Below are positions 48,331-60,500 of a stretch of 64,000 nt of DNA, in pieces. The notes beneath the pieces are model-generated. The model saw only the letters and a list, made by a program, of their open reading frames with translations, ran no database searches and was not told the DNA's origin. Numbering within the stretch: the stretch's first letter is position 1; every line of letters begins with the position of its first letter. The translations under genes were made by a program, and so were the position numbers. The stretch comes from Brachionus plicatilis (taxonomy: Eukaryota > Rotifera > Eurotatoria > Ploima > Brachionidae). The stretch covers positions 143,334 to 207,333 of the forward strand of contig QEOQ01000114.1 of assembly GCA_010279815.1 (NCBI GenBank), in the 5' to 3' direction.

Positions 48331-51300
48331 TTATTTCGATTTGTCGGAATTAGATGCCTTCACTTGATTAAAGTCTTCAATCCATTTTAATATAATTCTT
48401 TCTTCCTCTAGTCTAGCTTTTTTCAAGGACTCTGGATCATTTTTATTCGGCTCGAGCAAATCTTTTTTGAATTATTAACAAAAAAAACTTTTAATCTAAA
48501 TTATTTAATATATTTATATTACCAGCATGATGGGCAGCTTCTTCTATTAGGATTACAGGAAGCTTATCATTAACATATTTATAAATCCCCGATCTCCAGT
48601 AAGGATCCCATACTAAAAAAACAAAAGATAAAATTTGCTTTAGAATTTTTTATTATAAATTTTTTTTGCATTCTTCAGATTTTGATCAAAAATTATTGAC
48701 TAAATAAATCAGTAATGATTAAAGCTCTTAATTTGGAATAACATAATTTTGAGTTAAGATCACTGAAAGTAACCAATATTATGAAATTAAAAAAAAACAT
48801 GATTCAAATAATTACGTGATTGAAGATGCCTTATATTTATCTTCATTAAAATTGACATTGTGAATTTTGGTACAAAAAAACAAATTTGTTTCGATCAGAA
48901 ATTGTTTTGTAAATTGCAGCAGCTGATATATCCTCAGTACCACCACCTAAAGTTGAGTTAGATTTTTTTTATATATAATATCCCAAATTCACTTTTTTCT
49001 AAATATCACAGTAATTAGTTTATTGGTGGTACATATGATTTAACAGTTGGTACAGTTTAAAAATAATTTATTAATCCTTCAAAACTTAAACTTTAGATTT
49101 TTTAATATTTTGTTTTTGTTTCTAGTGGAATAATTCACACTGCCATTAAAATTTATAAAATATAATTTTTAACGATAGTGAAAAATTTTAAGTAATATTA
49201 TAATTGTCATTTAAAAAGCTATTTTTCAAATAAAACTTCAATAATTTTTAAACTTTCCAACATAATTTTTATATAAGCATTTGATTCAATAATAAATAAT
49301 ATTAGTTTTAATTACATCCATTGGAAAATATTATATTTGAAAAAGACTTGTATTCATCATGAGTAAATGCATAAGTTGTTTGATAAGAATCTTTAACAGG
49401 TGTTATATTGAGTCTACTTTTGCATGAATCATAATAATCTTCAAAACTAGTTTGGCTCTCTTCAAATAAGTCAGTTTTGCCATTGAAACAATAAGTAAAG
49501 AATCTTTCTTTGCATCCCTTCAATTGAAATAATTAATTAATTTAGCTTAAATCTCCATTCGCATTGAATTTTACTAAAATATCCATTGACAATGCATCAC
49601 GAGAATATTCACTTTCAATAGGAATGCATTTTGTTTCACCAGTGTAATTATAGAACAATTGAATGCCATTTGATACAGAATTTAATATATTATCGTCATC
49701 TTCTAAATTATCGCTGGTCAAAGAATTTATTACTCTATTGCAGAAAACCTTTAAAAATTAAATATTTTCATCAAATCAATTCAATTGAAATCATTTTGAA
49801 ATAGTTTGTAGTTGATGGACATCATTGTGAGGTTGGTGGCGTTTGGAAAAAAGAATTTAATTTAAATCCTCAGAATTAAATTAAGTCAACTTTTAGCAAT
49901 CCACCGTCCATCACAAACGACACCTAACACTAAATCTAATAGTTACTTTAACTGGTAGAGCTGGTAGTGATTTTACTATGTTTGTTTCATGATGATAATT
50001 AGACTGAACAATAAAAACAACTGCCTCGTCTATGATTCTTTTTAAATTAGGAATTTCATCTGGACTAATTTTGCCACATATTTTAAAAGCTTTTTCTAAT
50101 TTATCTAATCCGTTTTGACTTTTGCTCATTTTATTAATAACATTCCACACTTTGCTTACAACAAGAGGACATTCTTTATCGGTGTTTCTGAGTACATCTG
50201 TGAGAATACGTCCATAATCGTAACAATCTTCTTGGGAAACTGGAGCTGATGAGGCCAATGAGCCTTCAACTAGATGCGGATATTTTATTCTAAACCAGGC
50301 AGCAAGCATTCCTAAAAAATTAAAAAAATAATTTTTAAGAAATTTTTTTTTTTAAATCAAATTTATGTTTAAGTTATTGAATTCGTACCTCCATAACTTC
50401 CTCCAAAAGCTATAACAGGAGAATTTTCGGCATTTTTTACATTACTTTTTATGAATTTTACAAGATTTGCATAATCTTTTAATACTTGGTCTAATTGCAA
50501 GTAATTGTGATTCGGATAAATATGTGATTGATTTCCAAACGGCAACGATTCGCCAAAGTAGCGGTGTTCTGCAAATACAACAAGAGCACCATGTTTTTCG
50601 CTCAATTGCCAAGCAAAAAACTAAAAACAAAATTTCTTATGTGTTTTAAATTAAAATTCAGGACAATGAATAAGAGCTATATTTGTTTTTAAATTGATGA
50701 TGTTTAAAAAAAAGAATTTATTAACTTAATCGTATTTAGAAATGATTAGTTTTCAAAAAATTTTTTACTTTTTTTAAATTAACAAAAGCTTATCTAAAAA
50801 AAGAAGTAAAAGTTATTGAGTCTTATCATTTTCATCATCTATAGATCATAAAATTTACTCGAAAAATTTTGTAAATTTTATGATCAAAAAAATAGAATAT
50901 TAAAAAAAAATTCGATAATGATTATTAAATTAATTCAAATTTTTTAAGAAAAATGAAGAAAATTTTAGATTGTTTCATTTTCATATTTTTATATTTTTTG
51001 TGCAATATTTCAGAAAATAAAAAAAATCTTCCAAATTATTTAGTTACTATAATTAAAAATAAAAATTTTTGAAAAATTGTACAAAAAATCTAAAAATATG
51101 AAAATGTAACAACCTAAAATTTTCTTTATTTTGCCTTTTTTAACACTACGGTCAAAATTTACCTTAATTTTGATTTTTTTAATTTTAAGATTTACATCAG
51201 AATTGAAACTGAAAACAAAATAAATATTTCTTAATCAACAAGGAACGACTAAAGGCCCAACAAAAGATTTGAACACTTTATTTAACTAGTAGACTCTTAA

Positions 51301-52564
51301 GTAGAACGAAAACTTTTAGATCTAAGCCACTAGATTAATTAAATCAGTCAAAGGTAAACCGTATGAAGAGAGATTAAACGAATTAGGCTTTATGAGTCTT
51401 AAAGATAGAAGAATGAGACACCATATGATTCAGATGTACAAAATTGTCATTAATGGTGAAAGGATCAAACTGGCTAATGAAATTAATTTTTCTAAAAGTG
51501 TGTTTTTAAATTTGATAAGATCCAACACCAACTAATTGGTCAGTGGAATAAACAAAATAATCACAAAGGTATAGCCTTCTAACAAAAAAGTGGTGTCACA
51601 TTGGAAAGTCTGCTAGATAAAGCAAAAAAAGCAAAAAAGTGAAATTCAAAGCGTGCATTGATAAAGAGGTTTTTGAAATTGTGCAGAACAACGACCACAA
51701 TTTAAATTTAAAACTTTTATATCCATTCATTCAAACTGAAATAATTTAATTTTTCTACTTTAATAAATTTTAAATTTTAAAACAGTTAATTTTTTTGTCT
51801 CTAAGAGTAAGTTTTCATTAAAATCAATTAAAATGTTTAAACCCACTATTAAACTTCAATAAAAAGGGATTTTTAACCATTATTAACATTCTTAATTTAT
51901 TTGTATAAAATATTTTATGTTGTAAGATTGTAACTAAACTTAAATTAATAATTAAAATGAATAATGTGAAGCAGATAACATAAATATAAAATAACATCTG
52001 AAATGTTTTTATTGTACTTTATTTTTTTGAGTGATAAAAAAATAATTTGCTGACCACTTTAATTCATACTAAATGGCATCAAAATTAAAGTATTCATGCA
52101 CTTTATAATTAATTTTCTCGTTAATAAACTAACTGATTAAAAAATTAAAATTCTATAAATCTATCATTTTTTAAAAAAAACTAATTTTTGTCAGATCACC
52201 AAAAATTATTTTAACTGTGATTTTCTATTGGCATTTAAAAAACTTACATTTTCATGACATAAACTAACTATATCAGCTTCGTAACCGGTACAAAACATAA
52301 TGGGACTTCCTTTACCCTTAAAATACTTATCATCCATGATGTATCTGTGCTGAAAAAAGTTTTGTTGGTTTGAATCATAGTTAAAGTTATCAACCTAAAC
52401 ATTTTTTTAATATAAAATTTTCTAATTGATTTTTTTTGAGATTTTACTTTTTGTTTAAAAAATTTTATGCTTTTGCAATTTTCTATAATTTGTTCATTTG
52501 TTATCGAATAACAATTTTTCATTAAATTAATAAGAACAAAATTTAAAAATAAAAAATTCCTCAT
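48331..52564 (-). CDS. S28 serine carboxypeptidase (PRCP/DPP7 family), copy B
   Basis: Exons on the minus strand: 52564..52448, 52394..52248, 50620..50389, 50311..49947, 49748..49575, 49517..49316, 48612..48523 and 48461..48331. All junctions are GT-AG with matching phases, giving about 485 aa, close to the usual 490-500. S28 enzymes are lysosomal or secreted and cleave next to proline. Residues 1-20 form a signal peptide. The early motif is FFKQK joined to VDNFNYDS. Then come VVFAEHRYFGESLPFG and the nucleophile serine in GGSYGG (about residue 163), followed by MLAAWFRIKYPHLVEGSLAS. The catalytic Asp lies in SNG joined to LWDPYW, and the His in EEAAHHA joined to DLLEPN. The usual LDPWxGGG is altered to LWDPYWRSG, so the glycines after the Asp are lost. 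PRCP versus DPP7 cannot be decided here. No lesion was found. Confidence 0.9.
48854..49144. mobile_element. MITE with exact 9-bp target duplication in S28 copy B, intron 6
   Basis: Left end GACATTGTGAATTTTGGTAC and right end, inverted, GGCAGTGTGAATTATTCC. ATTAAAATT at 48845-48853 and 49145-49153 is a perfect 9-bp duplication. The same intron of copy C reads straight through (CAAAAATTAAAATTTATAAA at about 59357-59376), which is the empty site. Confidence 0.92.
51241..51690 (+). pseudogene. LINE 3'-terminal coding fragment in S28 copy B intron 2
   Basis: Frames give GKPYEERLNELGFMSLKDRR, then MRHHMIQMYKIVINGE, and later KFKACIDKEVFEIV, with frameshifts between them. These are the typical C-terminal motifs of non-LTR retrotransposon polyproteins (PYEERL, SLxxRRxRxDMI, FKxxLD). 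It accounts for part of the extra length of this intron compared with copy C. Confidence 0.82.
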
Positions 52565-53319
52565 TTTTATAAAAAGAATATTTTATTAAATATTTTCTTA
52601 TGTTAGTCAATTTTATAGCACATTTTTTTTCAAGTTTATATGGTTTATATTTTTCAAGGTTCTATCACAAATGAAATTTAATAATGCCAAAAAATGATTT
52701 TAAAGTTTATCTAAATATAAATATGATATTTTGAATTAGATTTTTTTATTTAAACTTTGTCAAAACAATTTTCTTTTTTAAATACCTTTTCTTGTTCTAT
52801 ATAATAAATAAAATAAAAAATTTTTGTTAAACAATTGTAAAGAAAACGGTTTTAAAAAATTAATCAAATGAATGACCTTTTGATGATCGTTTTAAAAGTG
52901 ATGTTTGTCTTTGAATTTAAAGTTTTTTTTATTTAGAAATAGATTTAGATTAAGTTAAGTCAAACATGTTTTTTGATTTTTAAATTTAGAAATCATTGAA
53001 AACAATAAATCATATTAAAAGGTTATACATTAATATGTTTTATATTTAAAATTTTTAGCAATTTTACTTTAAACATAAAATTATGTCTTCGAAAATTACT
53101 TGATTCTCTTCTAGTGTTGGTCAGCGGCCAATTTTTGTCAAGTATTTAGAAACCGTAAACCGGCCGGCCGACGACTAATTTATTCTGTTATTTTGTATTG
53201 ATTCACATAACCTTTTGCACTTTGTGTTTTACTTTTAAATCAGCTACAAAATCTTATTTAAATAATTATTTGAGTGCTGTGAATTTCGGATACAAATTGT
53301 ACAAAAATTCTTCCTTATT

Positions 53320-54580
53320 AAAAAAAAGCGATCACTTACAAATAATTGAAGAACTAAAATACAATTATTATTGGCATTGTGAATTTTGGCACAAAAAACA
53401 AAAACAAAATATTAAAGATTCCAAAGCTCGAATTCTGAAGGACTAAAACATGTTCTGTAAATTGTAGCAACTGATACATCCTTTGTACCACCAATATACT
53501 GATTCTGCAAAATTCTGCAAAATTCAGAAAACTGTGAATTTTAGTACAAAAAACAAAAATGAAATATAAAAAACGCCAGAACTTTAATCTGGACCGACTA
53601 AAACATGTTCTGTAAATTGTAGCAAGTGATACATCCTTTGTACCACCACTTAAAAGTTGAGTTGGATTTTTAATATCCCAAATTCACAATTTTCTGAATC
53701 TTGCAGATTTATTGCAGAATTCTGCGGAATCAGTATATTGGTGGTACAAAGGATGTATCAGTTGCTACAATTTACAGACCGTGTTATGGTCCGTCAGAAC
53801 TTAAGCTTTGGCATTTTCAATATTTTTTTTTTGTTTTTTGTACTATAATTCACAATGCCATTATTATTATTTTTAATTTTAAAGCAAAATTATCTAGAAA
53901 AAAAATTAATTTGATTTTTTCAATTTTTTATTTAGGCTTTGATGTCACATAAAATTTAAAAATTCAAATAAAAAGTCTACTTTTAATTTACATTTTTTTA
54001 AATTTTTATGCAGCAGAAAAATTGAACTGTAAACTTGATGCACAGTTAATTCTAATTTAAAAAAAAAAAAATTATTCATAGAATCCAATTCTAGCTTGAA
54101 AAAAGCACAAAATTTTAATGATTCATGATTCAAGATTAACCAACAGGCTAGTGCCCTTATCTCTTTACAAGACTGATTAATACTTCATTTATTTCAATTT
54201 AAAAATTTTTTATAAAAATATATAAATTTGTCTTCAAATTTAAAATTTAAAATAAAAATGAATGGATGGCAATCTTGAAAGAAATTCAACTCAAAGAAAT
54301 CGATTTCACTAGAGTTGAAGCCCTATTTTTTAATTTCTTCATAAGCCACAAAATTACTAGATTTTAATATACAGTCACGTCTTAAATTTTGTTTTTTACA
54401 AAATATTTCAAAAGTAAAAAGTCATAAATTAACCAATATTTACTTATAATTAGTAAAATTTTAGGTAAATTGTTGTAAAAATAAAAATATCCAAAAAGTT
54501 AAAATGCTCTAGTGTCTATTTTGTTTCTTTAGTGGTAAAATTTTTTTTAAGAGACACATTTTTATTTTACCAAAATAATA
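53320..54580. repeat. Partial duplicate of the TPR/MYND locus (source 41405-44430)
   Basis: 53320-53372 matches 41405-41470, 53860-54122 matches 41470-41740, 54263-54318 matches coding bases 43652-43707, and 54323-54580 matches 44150-44430. The Tigger element and most of the last exon including the MYND finger are absent. A different MITE is inserted at 53373-53859. 54123-54200 instead carries the repeat also seen at 36912-36990, inverted. Confidence 0.92.
53373..53859. mobile_element. Palindromic MITE, GGCATTGTGAATTTTGG family, full length
   Basis: Ends GGCATTGTGAATTTTGGCAC and, inverted, GGCATTGTGAATTATAGTAC. The arms repeat inner blocks including ACATGTTCTGTAAATTGTAG and GATACATCCTTTGTACCACC in inverse order. 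The flanks are ATTATTATT on both sides, and the unoccupied paralogous site is at 41460-41475. An internal tandem duplication of about 110 bp lengthens the left half. Confidence 0.92.
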
Positions 54581-54582
54581 TA

Positions 54583-54843
54583 CCATTGTGAGGTTTCGTT
54601 CAAAAAGTTCAGTTCAAAATCTTAAATTCGTATATATTTTGAATGGAATGAAGTGATAAAATGAAAATTTAGCACATGATGTAACAAAAATGTTACAGGC
54701 CAGAATTTATTTTCAAGGCTACTTGGTGTAACAACTTTTGTTACACATTTTTACATATTTTACAGGAGAAAATTTTTTCATTCATCGAAAAATTTCAATT
54801 AAGGACTTTTTTCTTGAACTTTTTGAACAAAACTTCACAATGC
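54583..54843. mobile_element. Inverted-repeat MITE nested at the border of a larger element
   Basis: Left end CCATTGTGAGGTTTCGTTCA and right end, inverted, GCATTGTGAAGTTTTGTTCA. The body has TGTAACAAAAATGTTACA and a second TGTAACAACTTTTGTTACAC palindrome. The target duplication is only imperfect (AATAATAT-like versus TAATTATAT). Confidence 0.78.
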
Positions 54844-54954
54844 TAATTATATGACAAATTGAAGTTTAAGATCAAGATCAAATGATCAAAATATAAATTG
54901 TGATATTTTTTTTAGCAAAAGAGAAAAATAAATTTGTTCCAAAGCAATTACTTG

Positions 54955-55308
54955 GGCATCTTGAAGTTTAGGATCAAAAAAATCAGATCAAATAGTATTT
55001 TGTTTATAACTTTTGAATGGTACTTGATTAAGTCTCTCTGCAAAATGCTAAATAATGCAAAATACATGCTGAATATTGTGTGAAGCTCTGCAAAAACTCT
55101 GCATTTTGCAGCAAAATGCACGCCATTAAAAAGTATTTAATTTGACTGCGCAATTTAAATGCAGAGTTTTTGCAGAGCCTCACACAATATTCAGCATGTT
55201 TTTTGCATTATTTAGCATTTTGCAGAGAGACTTAATCAAGTACCATTCAAAAGTTATAAACAAAATACTATTTGATCTGATTTTTTTGATCCTAAACTTC
55301 AAGATGCC
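54955..55308. mobile_element. Near-perfect palindromic MITE with 9-bp target duplication
   Basis: Both ends read GGCATCTTGAAGTTTAGGAT and the inverted repeat extends about 150 bp on each side, with TGCAGAGTTTTTGCAGAG-type blocks near the centre. AATTACTTG at 54946-54954 and 55309-55317 is a perfect 9-bp duplication. Such a high arm identity suggests recent insertion or gene conversion between arms. Confidence 0.95.
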
Positions 55309-55608
55309 AATTACTTGATATGTCATGTCAAGTTTATTTTCATATTTATAATTTTAAAATCGTACTTTTTATTGAACTTTAATAGGTTTAAATATTTTAG
55401 TTGATTTTAATGAAAACTAACTTTTAAAGACAAAAAAATTCACTGTTTTAAAATTTATTAAAGTAGAAAAATGAAAATATTTCAGTTTGAATGAATGGAT
55501 ATTTAACTTAACCTGAATTATTTGAATTATTGATTGTTTTTGTTAAATAAATTAGAGATCAATCATTTTGATGTTAATTTGGTAATGAACTATTATTAGG
55601 CATAACAT

Positions 55609-56666
55609 TTATTATTTATTTATTATTATTAAAAAAATAATTTAGGAAAAGTTTTTCCAGGGCAGTTCCGAATGGCAGAGCCTTCTTTTCAGCCCACATG
55701 GTTGCAATATGATTACGATATGTATAAATTTCATGTGTATAATTAAAGTAGAAAAATTAATATCTAGATTTTATATAAATTGTTAAATTAAATTTTTGCT
55801 AAGAGTTTGACGTGTTAATGATTGAATCAAAGGGTGTTTTGTACTTTAAATTGTTTCTGAAGGAGTTTTGAAGCAGAAAGTCCTGGATCTCATGAGCTAT
55901 TATTTCATGGCTTTGCCTTGTGGTGATAAATTTAGAAAAAAGCTTGTTTGCTCTGTCATTAATCAAGTCGATTCTTAGCTCTTTCTGGATTGTTTTGATA
56001 CTTATCTTTAGTGGAAAATACTTTATGATTTGCAAGACTCGATTTTGCATTTTTTGCATTTCGGCTCTTATGTTCTGAGTACCTGACTGAAGTATTATAA
56101 AACAGTAGTCGAATAATGATCGTATGAGTGACATGTATAAAATTCTGTTGATTTTAAAAGATGATCTCCATTTAAAACTTTTAGTTTTCCTGATTAGGTT
56201 TATTTTAGAAATTTGTTTTGAATTGATAATTTTCAAATGTTCTTTGTAGTTGATTTTGGGATCTAGTTTGATATCAAGGAATGTTGGATTTGGGTCAAGA
56301 GGAATATGTGAGTTCCCAATTTTTATTTTCATTCCATATCTTTTCTCGTAATTTTTTCGAAGGCCAGCTTTGGTAAATGTTGTGTAGCAAGTTTTTTTTT
56401 CGTTAGTTTTAAATCCCCATTTTTTGCAGTACTCAATGATTCTATTCACTGCCTTTTGAAGAATTATTTGAATTTCCATTTTACTGGTCCTGGATACCGA
56501 TGGTCGAGGTCATCTGCGATTTTTACACCAGAAGGAATACTATTAGCTATATCGCTAAAAAATAGAATGAAAATGGTAGGAGATTGGCAACTTTCCTGAG
56601 GGACTCCACATTTAATAGACTTATTTTTTGAAGTTTGGCCATTATAGCTGACTCTGAAAGAGCGGT
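55609..56666 (-). mobile_element. 5'-truncated non-LTR retrotransposon (LINE)
   Basis: Reading on the minus strand from 56666, the frame gives KCGVPQESCQSPTIFILFFS and IADDL (the catalytic motif region), then after a frameshift at about 56470 the thumb and C-terminal region (AVNRIIEYCKKWGFKTNEKK, SLIRSLFDYCFIILQSG). It ends at a stop near 55799, followed by a 3' UTR and an AATAA-type tail at 55609-55650. The 13-bp TTAGGCATAACAT at 55596-55608 and 56667-56679 is the target duplication. The complete element at 9173-9720 shows the unoccupied site. The 5' end is missing, as is usual for LINE insertions. Confidence 0.92.
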
Positions 56667-56797
56667 TTAGGCATAACATGTCAAGTAATGTTTTGTATTT
56701 ATTTCTTTAAAATTATCAAAATCATTAGATTAATTAATTATTAAAATTTTAAATGATCGTTTTGATCTTAAAATTTGATCTGAAACTTCAATTTGCC

Positions 56798-57519
56798 AAT
56801 AATATTTCACTTGATTATTGATGTCTGCATGAAATCACCGTCAGCTATTAACCGCAACAGGATCAGGAGTTGTGTTATCTGAGTAAACATTATCAACTAT
56901 AAAACCTAGATAATTTTAGAGAATGATCGAAATTTTTTTATTTTTTTATTTTAGTACGATTCGAATATTTTTGCCGGAGGAAGTTTTACTAAAAAAATCC
57001 GTTCAAAACAAAAATTGAATTGGATATGCAATAAATGAAGGAATTCGAATACTAATTTCTTGAAAATTACTTTGATATTGTCAAAGAAAATTGATTTAAA
57101 TCAAGTTTTAAGTTTGCCACCTTAAGTCAAAAACTTAATGATTTAAAGAATAAACTTCAAACCCTAAAAAATACTTCAAGCTCAAACGACAGAAATTGAT
57201 GTTGGAAGTTCCTCAGAATTAATGGCAATTTGAAGTTTTTGGCAAAAAAGATCAAATCAAGTTTAAGAAATGAAATTGAGAAAATGTTTTTTCAATTTTT
57301 TCTTATTTTCTAAATCTACATTGCATGTAAAGCATGATACATTAAAATTATTTAAATTAAATCAAAGATTTAGTTTAATATCTAAAGACAAATTTTTTGA
57401 ATTGAAATGATATTTTGAATTGATCATCAACTTCAAGATGCCTTTGATTTGCATTAAACTTAATCCAATATTGTGATGTATATTTGATGAAGATCTGATG
57501 GTTTAATATATTTTTAATC
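56798..57519. other. Intergenic DNA with a GGCAATTTGAAGTTT element
   Basis: 57215-57442 is bounded by GGCAATTTGAAGTTTTTGGC and, inverted, GGCATCTTGAAGTTGATG, another member of the TGAAGTT-ended group; no target duplication was found. No gene is supported. Confidence 0.6.
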
Positions 57520-60500
57520 CTTTGTAATTCATTCTTTTTATATATTTTTTAATAAACTGAATTTAACTGAAACGAATTCTCAATTTTTCGGCACTCTAAA
57601 ACATTGATGACAGCTTAAGCTTAAGTAAAAACTTAAGCTTAACAAACTAAGTTTATTAAATAGAGAGAATTATTTTTATTTATTTATTTGTTTTTCTGTT
57701 CGAGCATGCGCTCCTTCAGATAAAACAAAAAATAATGTAAAATAAGATAAAATAAAATAATTAAAACAATTAAAAAACCTTTAAATTTAAAGTAAGTTAT
57801 TTTTCATTGATGAATAAAAAGAACAGCGTAAAAATAACATTTTATGAATTTAAAAATATTGACTTGTTATAAATAAATAAAAGGCAGTGAAAAAGGAGAG
57901 AAATATATTTTATGATTATAAAATTAAGAAAGGTGTTTTAAATAAAGGGTCTACTTGACCAACATACTATCAAAGCTTTTTAACATACTAACTAAGCTTT
58001 TCAGCATACCCATTTTTCATCCCAGGATACTATACTTATTAACACACTTATTGCTGAAAAACATACCCACCTTTTAAAAGCAATCAAAAAACTGTTTAAC
58101 ATACTTAACTTTTGAAATAAAAAAAATCCATTTTATATATTTACATTAGAATAAAATATTAAATTTTAGTCAAATTAAGTAAATACAGCAGATTTTCTTT
58201 TATAATCACTTAGGTTCGACAATTTAATGTCGTATTAATGAAAATGCTGGAAATTTGATAATCCGGAATTGAGAAAAAATTAAAAATGTCGGACATCAGA
58301 ATATTTTACAAAATTTATTTATTTATAAAGCCATTCTTTTTAGTGAAAATCACAAAAAAAAATTGCATATTAAGAAAATCAAATTTTTATAATTTGTTTT
58401 AAAAAGTTTATCTTTCACATGTCAAATTTCTATTTTATGATTTCTCTTAATTGATTTAAAGTCTTATGACTACAAATATTCATTATTTTGATATAACTTC
58501 CTTGTCGTCAATTGATAATATATTTTCAACACCAACTGTATCTTTTTAATTTGTCATGATTGCAGAATAGTATTGACATTTTAATTAATAAATTAATGTC
58601 GAATAATAGAAATAATTTCTTGTGTAAGTAAAGGGAAATTCGAATTCTGGAAATTCCAGGCTTGAATGAAAGAAGATTTAAATTTTTACCATTAAGTGTG
58701 TTGATCAGTTTTTAGTATATTATTAAGGTATTTGGTAAGTTAATACTGCAAGTATGCATTGATGAAAAATTGGCTAGTATGTTTAAAAGTTTTATCGGTA
58801 TTCTAAAACAACAATCCATTAAAATAAAGCATAAGTTTCTTATGGTGAAAACAAAATTTTAAAACTTTTTAAATTTTTTAACTCAGTTTATTATATCAAT
58901 AATATTATTTAGCCATTTTTTTTTTGCAATTTATTTATTTTAAGATTATTGTAAAATCTTTCGATAAAAGATAATACGGTATTTAGTTTTATTTTTTAAG
59001 CAAAGCATAAGCAGAATTTAAAAGTTTAATTTAACAAAGAGCAAAAAAAACTGAAACAATTGAATTATTTGGATTTCGCGGAATTAGATGCCTTTACTTG
59101 ATTAAAGTCTTCAATCCATTTTAATATAATTCTTTCTTCCTCTAGTCTAGCTTTTTTCAACGACTCAGGATCATTTTTATTCGGCTCGAGCAAATCTTTT
59201 TTGAATTATTAACAAAAAATAACTTTTTATCTAAATTATTGAATATAATTATATTACCAGCATGATGAGCAGCTTCTTCTATTAGGATTACAGGAAGCTT
59301 ATCATTAACATATTTATAAATCCCCGATCTCCAATAAGGATCCCATACTAAAAAAACAAAAATTAAAATTTATAAAATATAATTTTTAACGATAGTGAAA
59401 AATTTTAAGTAATATAAAAATTGTCATTTAAAAAGCTATTTTTCAATTAAAACTTCAATAATTTTTAAACTTTCCAACATAATTTTTATATGAGCATTTG
59501 ATTCAATAATAAATAATATTAGTTTTAATTACATCCATTGGAAAATATTATATTTGAAAAAGACTTGTATTCATCATGAGTAAATGCATAAGTTGTTTGA
59601 TAAGAATCTTTAACAGGTGTTATATTGAGTCTACTTTTGCATGAATCATAATAATCTTCAAAACTAGTTTGGCTCTCTTCAAATAAGTCGGTTTTTCCAT
59701 TGAAACAATAAGTAAAGAATCTTTCTTTGCATCCCTTCAATTGAAATAATTAATTAATTTAGCTTAAATCTCCATTCGCATGGAATATTACTAAAATTTC
59801 CATTGACAATGCATCACGAGAATATTCATTTTCTATGCATTTTGTTTCACCAGTGTAATTATAGAACAATTGAATTCCAGTTGATACAGAATTTAATATA
59901 TTATCGTCATCTTCTAAATTGTCGCTGGTCAAAGAATTAATTACCCTATTGCAGAAAACCTTTATAAATTAAATATTTTCATCAAATCAATCCAATTAAA
60001 CGGACATCATTGTCAGGTCGGTGGTGCTTGGAAATAAATAGAATTTAATTTAAATCCTCAGAATTAAATTAAATCAACTTTTAGCAATCCACCGCCCATC
60101 ACAAACGACACTCAACACTAAATCAAATAGTTACTTTAACTGGTAGAGCAGGTAGTGGTTTTACTATGTTTGTTTCATGATGATAATTACACTGAACAAT
60201 GAAAATAACTGCATCTTCTATTAGTCTTTTTAAGTAAGGAATTTCATCTGGACTAATTTTGCCACATATTTTAAAAGCTTTTTCTAATTTATCTAACCCG
60301 TTTTGACTTTTGCTCATTTTATTGATAACATTCCACACTTTGCTTACAACAAGAGGACATTCTTTATCTGTGTTTCTGAGTACATCTGTGAGAATACGTC
60401 CATAATCGTAACAATCTTCTTGAGAAACTGGAGCTGATGAAGCCAATGAGCCTTCAACTAGATGCGGATATTTTATTCTAAACCAGGCAGCAAGCATTCC

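Larger units (their letters stand above)
46170..53330. repeat. Segmental duplication, unit 1 (contains S28 copy B)
   Basis: Large parts match 57520-62165 in the same orientation. Both units begin near TTTGTAATTCATTCTTTTTA, share the TTTATTTGTTTTTCTGTTCG repeat and the block GCATACCCATTTTTCATCCC, run through all eight S28 exons and continue past exon 1. Unit 1 is longer because it holds insertions absent from unit 2: a Tigger element, a GGCATTGTG MITE and a LINE fragment. Confidence 0.92.
54853..56797. mobile_element. Composite: GGCAAATTGARGTT element with two insertions
   Basis: The left end GACAAATTGAAGTTTAAGAT and the inverted right end GGCAAATTGAAGTTTCAGAT belong to the 9173-9720 family. 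AATAATAT lies at the right flank and, beyond the nested MITE, at the left flank. Inside are a 354-bp MITE (54955-55308) and a truncated LINE (55609-56666). The order of events is outer element first, then the two insertions. Confidence 0.88.

Noticed and set aside
53657..53952. Frames containing CYGPSELKLWHFQYF and similar
   Set aside because: They run through the inverted repeats of a MITE and recur wherever that family is present.
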